A stretch of DNA of 64,000 bases from Peronospora farinosa (lineage: Eukaryota > Oomycota > Peronosporomycetes > Peronosporales > Peronosporaceae), in contig CANTFK010000210.1 of the NCBI GenBank assembly GCA_947646735.1, positions 62,001-126,000 of the forward strand, given 5' to 3'. The notes beneath the pieces are model-generated. The model did no database searches and was not told where the DNA came from. It saw only the letters and a program-made list of their open reading frames with translations. A program made the position numbers and the translations under genes. The stretch's first letter is position 1. Each line of letters starts with the position of its first letter. Shown one piece after another: positions 10,885 to 22,288 of this stretch.

Positions 10885-12698
10885 ATGGCTGGCGCATAGA
10901 GCACTCATTGCCTCCGAAATCGGGCTCGGGCCTATAATTGGCGTATTCTAAATGCATCTTGCGTTTCAGACGAGCGTCTGCCACACTGGCACTGGCGCGA
11001 AGAGCACATATACTTGTCAAACGTCGCACATAATGTGCCCAGTGGACAAAGGCACTATCGTCTTCATCTTCCGTTTCGCCTTCGAACAGCAAGATAGGGG
11101 CGTCTTTCAGGGGAGGTACAGATGCACCACGTGCTTGCCTATCCAGGCGTGCCTTGTGTTGGCTAATAGTGATCTTGACTGGTTCTTGATATTTTTTGGC
11201 GGAGAGCCAGAGCTCCTCGGGCTTAGAAGCCTTCGATCCTATGGACCATATGTCCAGCGAATGGCCCGTGGCCTCTTTGAAACGCTCTTCGCCAGATCGT
11301 GGATCAAAGACATAGTCTAAATGCTCTTTGTGCATGGCCATGGCCTTTGCTCGGTATGCGGAGCTTGCCGTCGCTTGTAGTTGCTGTGGTGGAGTGGTTT
11401 TCACAGAATTGCTGATGTGATTCTAACTTCCACTGGCGCCCAGACTACCGACTAACGGTGGGGGTACCCGATCCATGTGCAAAGCCTTTCTCACCTTTTG
11501 CACCCGTCGGTTGAGCGGGTTTCACTCTTCTCAGTGGACTTGAGTCGATGCTGATCCATAATTGTGTTAGGGATAGGGTTTTGGCGATCGTGCGGAAATC
11601 TTCAAACGATCGACCAAGTACTTGTTTGTTGATCTTCCCAATAGATTCCAATAGTCCAATAAGGCGAAGCTTGAATCTTCTGATCACTTGAGCAGAGCGT
11701 TCTGACCACTTGATCCGTCCTGCACTTGCTTGCCTTGCCTTTAATTTTTATTTCTGCGTCCAATCGCAGTTGAGTTGTTATGTTGATAATTCCTCCGCCT
11801 GGCCAAAGCAATCCAGGGTGCACTTGTAGTCGATATTCTCGGCGTCGGGAGGCCAAATATCCTGCTCGAAATAGAGAAGTCGACACGTGTATTTAGAAGC
11901 AAATTGAACTCTGAATAATGTTAACCAATCAAATACCAAAACCTATAATCTTGCCTATCTATAGCCTAGGATCTGCTGTCATGTGTCGCCTTTTTAAGAA
12001 CCAATTAGGTCTCGCTAGGTCTCCCACCTCAGATACCGTCGTGATCTCGTCGATCCGGATTTCGGATCGAGGTTACGGATTGATCTGTAATTGGTTACGT
12101 ATCTATCTGTAACTGGTTACGTATCGCGATCCACATTTCGGATCGAGGTTACTGATCAATAGATAAGCAAATCGGATTTTTTCGGTCCGTCGGTCCGGAT
12201 TAGTCAATTAGGATTTGTCGATCCGGTCTTTTCAGATCGTGACTATGGTGTGTGGCCCACACTCGATACACTATTATCGAAATTCTTGTGTGTTACTAAT
12301 TCCGTTGACCCCTCTTCCACCCGTCTCGCACGGCTTATTGGCCAATCAGAGAGTGGGTTTCTATCAACAGTGTTCATTTGATGGTCCCTTTTTTTAGACC
12401 TTTGGATCGCTTAACACAACATTGCTGTTCCTGTTGCTCGTCGACTGGGTTCGTGAACGGAGAAGAAGGCGTTCAACAGGCGCTGAGCGTATTAAGGTTA
12501 CCGTGTCAGCAACACCACGTTCTGGGATGTGCGTCGAGGTTCTTCTTCACCCTTAAGACTGGGCTTATCCTTAAAGTCTTTCAGGAAGATGGTGTCTCTC
12601 CCGTAATCCACAGCTACCTCTATCTCTCCTTCAGAGAGATCATTATGAGCCTTAGACTCATGACTAGGGGTTGTCATTTGCGTGTACACTAGGAACAA
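10853..12698 (-). pseudogene. Antisense ORF remnant in the 3' region of element D, split by a solo LTR
   Basis: After removing the solo LTR and one TTGC copy, the minus strand reads through an ORF of roughly 190 residues (EQQEQQLQATASSAYRAKAM, then FDPRSGEERFKEATGHSLD, then ARLKRKMHLEYANYRPEP), ending at 10853. A further piece in another frame (12498-12698) starts MTTPSHESKAHNDLSEGE. The ORF is tail to tail with the D chromodomain and overlaps its end by about 30 bp. I do not recognise the family, and it has no clear similarity to the antisense ORFs in elements C and E, though it sits in the same place. Long conserved-looking composition suggests a real former gene. Confidence 0.5.
11385..12421 (-). 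mobile_element. Solo LTR, A-like family
   Basis: TGTGGTGGAGTGG at the left and AACACAACA at the right. The 4-bp target duplication TTGC is at 11381-11384 and 12422-12425. It shares the GTACCC/CGACGGG block and the GATC-rich array with element A's LTRs. Confidence 0.88.
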
Positions 12699-12763
12699 CC
12701 GTTAGGTTTGATGTTCGTGTTTCGCAATCTCTTTGAGGGTTATGTCGAATGACGTTATGTGGT

Positions 12764-14012
12764 TGTGGTGGAGTGGCGATCACAAAATTTCTGATGTGAT
12801 CCCGACTCTCCACTGGCGCCCAGACGACCGACTAACGGAGGGGGTACCCCGTATCCGTGTAACTTTCCTTCCTCACCTTGTGTACCCGTCGGTAGGGCGG
12901 GCTGCACTCTTCTCGGTGGACTTGAGTCGATGCTGAACTTGACCAGGGTTGGGGATTGGTCGGGGGGTCGATCACGTGGAAAATCCTCACGCGATCGAAA
13001 GTTGTATGGGGGGTGCTCTATGAGTCACCCTGGTCTGCCTTGAGACCGCCTTATCCAAATGTAGATACTTGATCCACTTGATTTCACTTGATCTTCTGAC
13101 CACTTGAGCCGTCTCGATCTTGTGCCTTGTCCTTTACGTTGTATACTGCGTCCGATCGCAGGGGGGTTTTGCTTGGGTTGAGAGTTCTTGTAATCCCTGG
13201 CCAAACAATCCAGGGATATCACTTGTCGTAGCGTAGCAGAAGCTCTTGATCGTCGGGGGCCAAAGTTATCCGCCCGGAAGAGAAGTCTGCGTGCGTGCTT
13301 AGAAGTAAAAGAAACTCTGTTTAATGTTAACCAATGAAATACCAAACTCCTACGATTATGACTATCTGTATGACAGTACCTACTGCCGCGTGTCGTCTCT
13401 TTCAGGAAAATCAGATCTCGGTATGTGGTCCACTTCGGATACCATCGCGATCTTGATCCGTCGATCGAGGTTACGATCGATCTGTAATCGGTTACATCCC
13501 GCGATCGGCTTTCTGGATCGAGGTTACGATCGTCGATCACACTTGTCGATCCCGATCGTCGATCACACTTGTCGATCACGATCGCTTCGATCGAGGTTAC
13601 GATCTTGATCTGTCAACCAGGTTACGATCGTCGCGATCTGTAACCAGTTACATCTCGCGATCGGCTTTCTGGATCGAGGTTACGATCGTCGATCACACTT
13701 GTTGATCACGATCGACGATCACCCTTGCTGATCACAGTCGACGATTGCGATCGAGCGATCTCCCACCCTGATCGTCATTACCGCCGCGTACTCCTCGGCC
13801 AACCGTGGCCATCACATGATCGATTCAGATAAGCTGTCATTCCAATACAATAGCCAAGTATAAACTATGCGATCATTCATCGATAGATCTTGATCGCTCC
13901 CATACAATAGCCAAGTATAATCCATAGAATATGACTTCCGCCGTGTAAGTGGTCCACATTATGATCACTTTCGATATTGTTGATCAAATTTTTCTTGATC
14001 GACTTCACCACA
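12764..14012 (-). repeat. 3' LTR of element A
   Basis: 1249 bp. Ends TGTGGTGG and TTCACCACA. It carries fewer array units than the 5' LTR. Confidence 0.92.
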
Positions 14013-14026
14013 GCCGTCCCCTGCGC
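14013..14026 (-). other. Polypurine tract of element A
   Basis: On the minus strand GCGCAGGGGACGGC abuts the 3' LTR. Elements C and E have the same kind of tract at the same place. Confidence 0.6.
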
Positions 14027-14329
14027 TGATAACCGGCATACAGTGCTGGTGTATCCGTGCATGTTCTATTCCTTCACTCGGTTGGCAAGTTTGTGAATCG
14101 CGAATAACCTTTTTGATCCACAACATCAACACGATCTTCATATAGTTTTCACCTTGTTCCGTTGATCGCGTTCAAAATCCTCCTCTTCTTCTTTCTTTTT
14201 TCTCTTCGTAGTGATCCCCTTTCTCCATCTTTGATTTCGTGACCACTATACTCACTCCACATATAATCCCTTCCACCTACATATGTAACCCTCTTACATA
14301 TTTTCACCACTCCAACAATCCGATCGTCC

Positions 14330-17300
14330 TTAACCACGAGACTCCTCCTCGTGCGATTGCATCACCTCAAAACGATTTCGGCTAGCTCGATCGCGATCGA
14401 ACTCTTGCAACAAAGCACCACAATTCAAATCTGCCTTCATCCACCCATTCAGGATCGTTATAACCCTTCCACTTCACTAAAAGCTGGCGATGCACCCGAC
14501 CATAGCGCGTTCTTCGACCCGATCGCACATCCACGATTTTTTCCACTTCGTATTCACCTTCCTCTAGCTCACCATTCCAGCTGTCTTCCGGCAGTAACGC
14601 TTCATCAAAATCCACTCGATCTGCTTCATCCACATTCAACAAATTTGTAGGGCGTTCTGGGAACACTCTAACTTGTTTCAACTTAGACACATGGACCACC
14701 GGGAATAGCCTGTATGGCGTACCCGCGATCTCCAATCGTACTGCGTGATCGCCACATTTATCGGCTACCCGAAACGGTCCGTGCCACATATGGGCTAACT
14801 TCCGAGCATATCCTTCTTTGACGCGATCCAGATAGAGCCACACCTGTGATCCACGATCCACCTCAAAACGATCGTGATCTGCATTATGTCGATCAGATCG
14901 GTCTTGGATCGCAAGTTTCAACCGGTCGTTCACTTCCGATCTTGCCCGTTGATAGTGGCGTTGTATGCCGTATCGCCATCGCCGTGGATCACGATCACGC
15001 GCTTTGGTGCTCCCTAACGGTAGGGCCGCCTCCAAGGTCGATCGCGGGTCCCAACCGTGAATCAGATAAAACGGGGTATCTCCACGGACACGATCTTGGG
15101 CAGTGTTGATCGCGAAAGTCAGCCTTTCTGCATACTCGTCCCAGTCTTTCTGGTTCTCATCCGTTACATACATCTTGATTGATCGTGTCAACGTTTGGAC
15201 CATGCGCTCTGCCGTGCCATTTGCTTGTGGTCTATATGCCATGGTAGCTCGTTGTTTCTGCCCCGCGATCCGATTAAACGCACGAAAGAAGTCAGACATG
15301 AATCCTGGCTCTCGATCGTGGCGTATCGCCTCACTTGCACCAAACCGTCGGAAAACACACTCTTCGTAGTTTTCTGCGATCGTCTGTGCAGTCCGGGACG
15401 AACTGGCCTTTGCGATCACATAGCCTGAAAATAGATCCACCCATAGTAACAACTCCGTATTTCCTTTGAAAGATCGCGGTAGTGACGGAATATGATCCAT
15501 AGCCAAAATTTGAAACGGATAAGTCGCCTGTAAATTTCCTGGTGATCCTCCATGATCAGATGGCCGCCCCTTGCCTGTTTCACAATCCACACATTCGCCT
15601 ACATATCGCTGCACACTGCGGTACAACCCTCGCCAGTGGAAATTCATTTTGATCCGTTGGTAGGTTCGACCAATCCCTTGGTGACCACCTTCCAGACTCG
15701 TGTGGTAATGATGTAAAACATCCTGCTGCAATAACTCCGGAATTACCAAACGAACCAACTCGTTACGATCTTCAGATTTTGCGTTCGCTCCATGGCAGAA
15801 AAATAATAGTCCACTTAGGTCCACTTCGTAATCGGATGCGATCCGGGCGCAGCTCTTCGCTTCGTCCGCTGTTAGCGTCGCAACATCTCCGACCAAATAT
15901 GTCTTCAAATTGGATATCCAACATTCTTCGTCTTGAGCTTGTCTTATGCGATCGACCCGCATTTGCTGCACGATTTCTTCCTGCCAAATTTCTGGCTGAC
16001 AACGTCTTCTCACAGCTGATTGAGTGATCGCAGCCACTTTGACTACCTGATCGACCTGGCTTGGGATCAACAGCTCGTCCAACCGATTTAGAGTAACCAA
16101 GTCTTGACGATCTTGATCCGAAATTACAATTGTACCCTTTTCTCGCTGTAGAGCTTCACTTGCTAGTCGATCGGCACTTTGATTCCAGTCCCGCTTCATG
16201 TGTAACAATTCGTGGTTTGGCCACGATAGGAGTTTCTCCATAGCTTTATGACGCAGCAATTGTAGACCCGGTGCTTTACAGTCGATCTCTCCACGCATTT
16301 GCCTGATCACCAAATTCGAGTCACCGCAAATGATTACACGTCCCCTGGTCTGATCTGCAAGCAGATCCAAGCTGAGAAGTAATCCTCGATATTCCGCTTC
16401 ATTCACCGTCAAATTAGTAGCAAATTCAGAAGCGGCAGCCACGATCGTCCATTCAGGTAATTTCCAAACGATCGCGCTATATGCCCCGCCCTTCCTTTTC
16501 ACTCTAGCTGATCCATCGAAACTAACTACCAACAGATCTTCACCTGCTTCAACCGTGGGTGGTGGCATACTGATTGTTTGCCGAGGCTGCTTACGCGGGG
16601 CGATTGCGATCAACATCTCGTCCACTTCTTCACGGGGAGTTATACTCGCAGCTAGGGTACCCAATATCTCGTCTTCGCCTTTTTCACTCCGACGGATTTC
16701 TAATGTCCAATTTGATAGGAGAGCAGCCCATCTCTCTAACCTCCCATTGAGGCCAGAAGATTGAACCAAGCCAACGTCGAGTGCCTCGTAAGCACTGTGA
16801 TCGTTCGTGAGACCAGCATAGTGTAACAGATATCCAGAATCCGGAGGAGAGCTAATACCTCTTTCTCCACCATCCCGTAATTAATCTCGTTAGGCTTCAG
16901 CGTGCGACTAGAGAAAGTGACAGGCCAATAGATTCCATCGTGTTCTTGAAGTAACGCTGCTGATATGGCCCACTTACTGGCATACACCACAATCACAGGC
17001 GATCGTTCTGGATCAAAATGTTTCAGGATCGGTGTCGCGGCTATTTTAGCCTTTAATAGAGTGAATGCGATCGTTGCCTTCTCCCAGCGGTTTCTGCCCT
17101 CGCAACCATGATCGTCCCCAGTATTCGACTCTGGATCGATAATGTAGCCATCTCTCGATCCACTTTTAAAATCCTGATCGATCTTATACTTGTCGCGAGA
17201 CTGGCGATCACAATTTGGTCCAGCACCATTAGGGACCATCTGAACATCCCCAGCCCGGCTGATCTCATGAAAATCTGCCTCCCGCAGCTCATAAAGTACG

Positions 17301-19938
17301 GATGCATAGATCGCAAAATCCTCAATAAATCGGCTGTAGTAATTCAGACTCCCCAAAAAGGACTGCATCGATCGCAACGTCCGAGGAAATGGGACGTTCA
17401 CCAGAGATTCTAAATCTTTTGGATGAGCTTCTAAACCAGCAAGCGAAACCTGATGACCCAGGTAATCCACTTTACGACGTCCCCAAAAACTCTTAGCCAC
17501 ACTAATTGATAAATTCCACGTATTGCACGCTTCCAACAATCGTTCCACCTTTTCATAAAGAGAAGTCCACGATGTAGCAGGTATCAATATATCGTCAATA
17601 TATGATCGCCGACCTAACACCGATGGTCTCGGATCGGTATCCGGTTCACCTTCAGTAAACACGTCGATCGGCTTTGACAATTCAGCTGGATTTGAATCAG
17701 AACTTGTACCGATTTTCAAATACCCATATAGAGCATTGTCAATCAATCGCTGGTAGATTTGAGGAGCATTCTTCAATCCGAATGGCATTCGTAACCACTC
17801 AAAAAAACCTGACGGTGAAATAAATGCAGAAATCATCCTCGCCCTCTCTGTCATTTCTACCACCCAGAATCCACTCGCCATATCCAAGGAACAATACCAC
17901 ATAGCCTTATCCATATCTTGCAATAAATCACTGATCAATGGCATAGGGTATACCATCAACCGTGTCAACTGGTTCACTCTACGATAATCGATACATAATC
18001 GAATATCTTCGCCATTTTTCTTGATAATCACTACAATTGGTGAAGCCCACGGCGACGTAGATGGCCGAATGATCTTGGCAGACAATAATCCCTTAATCAA
18101 ATCCGCTAACTTCTCCCGGAATTTGGGTGCCACAGGTCGCACTCGCTGTGCGATCGGGTTAGCTCCTCCAACATCAATGTCACAAACTGCTCCACGTGCT
18201 GCGGGAGGTAAGGCATTACCTTTCCCTATGAGTAAGTGGCGATTCTTCCAAATTAATTGTCGTAGATTTTCTTGATCTTCTGTCAATGGTATTCCAGGGT
18301 CGTCAACTTGAATATCGTCGATCGATACTTCCACCGTAGACATCACAACTTCTGGCAACACCGCCATATGCTGATCGACATCTTCGGCAAACAGATCGCC
18401 ACTCTCGTGGGAATATACTGCCTCTTCAGATGATGGTTCTTCTATTGGGACATCCTCGGTTGCGATCGCTGTGGACTTATTTTCCACTCGATCGGATTGT
18501 CTCTGATCGTTATCGTCGACGATCTTCCTAAAATTTTCGATTGCTTCATCCGATCGATCTGGTATCCGATCGACTTCTCCAACTTCTCTGGTCGCATCGA
18601 TCACACCTGTGGACTGTTCTTGATCTTGGTCCGTTATGTCTTCATCACGAATATCGATTCTTTTACCTGATCGGTCTTGTACACCATCCACCTTGTCGAT
18701 TTCTTTCAGCATATTGATCACAAATTGTGATCGCCTTGACTGATGATCTTCACTGTCACGATAACCTTGATCTTCTGTATAATCTTGATTTACTCCCACG
18801 TTGATCGTGTCCTTATCCGATTGCGATGCAATTTTCTCCACTTTTGCGATCCTCTTGTTCTCTCCCTTCTTTGGACGCATCAAAATATTAGTTGGTAGCG
18901 GATACGACGGGTGATCAACTAGTGGTCCTGTTGGCTCATCAGTGATTTCTTCCTTCTGATCTGTAGTTGCTTCATAGGCCAGAGTCTGCCACTCATTATA
19001 TCGACGCGACCCCACCGAGACATATCCAGGTGATCGAGGTATCATATCCGCAGCCATCCACCAACCTATCGGAGCTCCGTGATTCACAATCACTTCTCGA
19101 TCACTAAGATTAGTTAGCTGCAGATATTTAGTCTTCCCCGGTCCTGTTGTGACTGTTGGTATCCATTTTGGATTTCGTCTCACCCAAAGCTTAGAATTCG
19201 GTGCACCAGTACCGATTCGTAATTCCGTCGATCCGCCTACTGGGATCACCACATATAGATCGTTGATCGTGATCGGCTGTTTGTTCGTTTGGTATGGAGG
19301 CCTTCGTCCCGCCAATTGAATTCTAACCTCGTCCGGCAAACAAAGTGTTCCATCTGCCAGATCCAAACGAATCCCAGCTGGGACCATAAAATCCATACCC
19401 AAGATCGCTTCTTGACCAACTTGATCGCCCACCCAGGCGTCAAAATAATATACCAGTGATCCATTTAATGTGATCTTGATTTTGGTTCGTCCCTCGGTCA
19501 TATAGGTATTCTCACCAATTCCAATGCATTCTTGCCTTTGGCTCTCGTCAATGACACATCCTACCTTACGAGCAAAGGTGGTGTCGACGATCGAGACTTC
19601 GGCTCCAGAATCAAATAGCATAGTGGCCTTCTCATTGTTGATCTTGCCCACTGCCTTGGCCTGCTTGAACCACTTTCCTGGGGTATGATATTTCCAATAC
19701 CCCCGTGATTCACCTGGCGCCAGGTCGAGCTCCATCTTGGCAGGCGATCGGGAAAATTCATCAACTTTCGCGACACTTGAAATTTAACGCAAATGATTTG
19801 AATCCTCACATGTATTGATCGGATCGATCCGCTTGTTAACCTCTTGATCCGTAGATCCCTTTTCAACAAATGCATAAATGCAGAGCCTAGAACGCTCGGC
19901 TCGTACCAGATTCCAACCTGGCGAGCGTCCTAGTTTAA
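14330..19938 (-). pseudogene. pol of element A (PR-RT-RH-RH2-IN-chromodomain), frame-broken
   Basis: Two long ORFs (16736-19735 and 14382-16769) cover pol. Protease: LFDSGAEVSIVD. RT: IRLCIDYRRVNQ, FGLKNAPQIYQR, and the active-site box YIDD. A first RNase H follows (VVYASKWAISAALLQ). Then comes a second RNase H with FDGSAR, NEAEYRG and GDSNLVIRQMRGE. Integrase: an HHCC finger (HHYHTS, GGHQG, ECVDCETG), then AMDHIP, RHDREPGFMSD and ANGTAERMVQ as the DDE acids. Last is a chromodomain (YEVEKIVDVR, LLVKWKGYNDPEWVDE). Frameshifts occur near 16760 and inside the chromodomain. Translation probably began by -1 frameshifting from gag near 19932. Confidence 0.9.
19886..19938 (-). promoter_or_regulatory. 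Putative -1 frameshift signal of element A
   Basis: gag ends ATG TTA AAC TAG, so the heptamer GTTAAAC directly precedes the stop; GUUAAAC is the slippery site known from arteriviruses. A 12-bp stem follows (CTAGGACGCTCG against CGAGCGTTCTAG, one G-U pair), enclosing a CCAG/CTGG hairpin. Pol continues in the -1 frame. The segment is nearly identical in elements C and E. Confidence 0.6.
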
Positions 19939-22288
19939 CATCTCCTCTGCCTTCGGCGGGAGCATCCCAGCGTGTTTGGTCGGCACGTACCATTGGCGAA
20001 TTAGATTATAAAATTCTTCCATCGGGCATTTTCCTCCTTCGTGCATCTCTCCACAGGCAGTACACACGAAAAAAACACTTGTCTGAAGGATGTCCTTTGC
20101 GCCCACATTTCTGACAGGTCAACCGCTTCCAACATCCACGATCGTCATGTTTCTTCGATCCGCAATGGGTGCAGGCTCTTGGTGGGTCAGTGTGACCATG
20201 ACCTTTGCCTTGATCGATCACATTCTGTCGATCACGATTGTCTATCACATTCTGTCGATCACGATTGTCACTCTCATTCTGTCGATAATCTCTCGGCTTT
20301 TCAGCTGGGGCATGCGTCATCGCGGAAAACACGCGGCGTCGATCCACTTCTACTTCAGATCCACTCGATTCCGACTCTGATCCACTGTTACCGTTTTCGA
20401 TATGGATCGCTCTCACTGCACGAGCCGGTTTCGATGAAGCTTGATCGGGTGCAGGGGCGGCTCGTTGACGAATTTATTGGATCCCATCGATGCCTTGCCT
20501 TGACGAATCTCCATACGTTGATACGCACGTAGAGTTTCTTCCATGTCGTCAGCATCGTCCAAACGTAATAAAGTCAACTGTTTCGCCAGATCGCGATCAT
20601 CCAGTGTCTCAATAAAATGTTCCACATGTTCACGTCTGGTAGCTGGCGTTCCCTCTCGAATTGAAATTTTTGCTCTGATCGCTGCCACATTTAATCGATA
20701 TAGATACTCCAATGGAGTTTCATTCGATTGTTTCCTTGCATGGTAATATTGTCTTCCAACTGATACACCATACCCTCCATATTGTATCATGAAACTTTCC
20801 AATAGAGATTTCCAGTGATGACGAGTCGATCGGCCTAGCTGGCTATACCAATTTCTTGCTGGTCCCGTCAACAGATCTCCAAATACGAGACACTTTTCGT
20901 TGTCAGGAGCTTGATCACGTAAGAAAGCAGGTTTGACTTTGCTGATCCAGCTTCTAGCTCGATCTTCGTCTCTGTCTCGCCCAGTGAACTCTTTTAAATC
21001 TGCGATCGCCGATACTCGGATTCGTTGTGTAGTGATTCCACCACTCGGCATAGCTTCTGCAGCTGCCACCAAAGGTCGCCTTAGATCCTCGAGTCCTACA
21101 TCCAGCGGATCGCCAATATTGGATCGACTATGACGCGATCCAACTGACTCCATCTCCACGTCTGGAATATTCATCATTTGAGGAGTGGCGTAGATCCTTG
21201 ATCGATCAGCATTTTGTAGAGCTAAAATCCGTTGATCGTCTTCGTACTTCTTCATGGCTGCTTTAAAATAGGAATCCAGCTGGTTTGATCCAAATGGATT
21301 CATTTTTCGGACCATGGGTGCATCAGCCGATGTCGCTCCCGTTTCGATCGGCGTCGATCTTTCACGTATAAACGCCGCACCAGACGGTCCCAACGACATC
21401 CGTTTAATGGGAACTGATTCTCCTGAATCCGCCTCCGATTCTGCCGATGCATACTGTGATGATCCCGTTTGATATGTCTCAGTGGCTGGCACGATCGCTT
21501 GGTACTTCCCAGTGAGAGGGATTAACGCCTCGAGCAACGATCGTCCTGCTTTAATTACTTGATCATGATCACAATCCAGCAATGTCTGCGCATCAAACGC
21601 TCCAGCGGTGAATCCAGCTTCCTTGAGTAACTTCAACAAACGACGAATCGCTTCCAATTGGTTCGGTGTTTCTACCGGAGCTGATACCGGTCCTTGTAAT
21701 GATCCGATTAGCTTTGGCTTCAACATCTTGAGAACTGGATCGCTTGATAGCAAAGTCTTTAGTTCTTTTTGGTAAAAACACCGTTCAATTCTTCCATGTT
21801 CGTCGATCTTTCCGTTTTCGATCTGTGATCGGCCGACTCTTTTCCTTGGACATCACGATCTTCCGATTTCTTCGTCTGAACGTTGAGTTGTGATCGCGGT
21901 GCCTTTATCCGCACCTGTGAATTCTTCGACTCTTTCTTCTTAGGTTTTGTAGGAGCGGTTTTGGATGAATTTCTCTCAGTTTTAACTGAAAGATTTTCAT
22001 CTCGCGAATCTCGTTTTGCAACGTGATTCGCAGGGGTCCCCGAAGGGACCTGGGGAGGGGGTAGAGGTTTTTCTTCCAGATCGAGCGATCGATCTTCCTC
22101 TTTTGTTTTCTGCTCATCTGCGCCCCTCCCAAAACGCTGATGATCCGGGGATCCTTTTTCTTCACGCGTCTGTGGCGATCCCTCTGCCTCTGACGCTTCA
22201 ATCCCAGGTTCAGCCTTGATCTTGACATCTTCTCTCAAGGACTCACGGTGAAATCCCGAGTCACCAGAAGATCCGGCACGCGCACCAT
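19930..22288 (-). pseudogene. gag of element A, frame-broken
   Basis: The ATG at 22288-22286 lies immediately inside the LTR. Three indels split the gene: one base missing a few codons after the start, one near 21797, and an extra T in a T run near 20085. The middle ORF (20413-21753) has the retrotransposon Gag core (DEDRARSWISKVKPAFLRDQ, GPARNWYSQLGRSTR). Two CCHC zinc knuckles (CTHCGSKKHDDRGC and CQKCGRKGHPSDKC) follow. Gag packages the RNA. The N-terminal part is highly charged. Confidence 0.85.
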
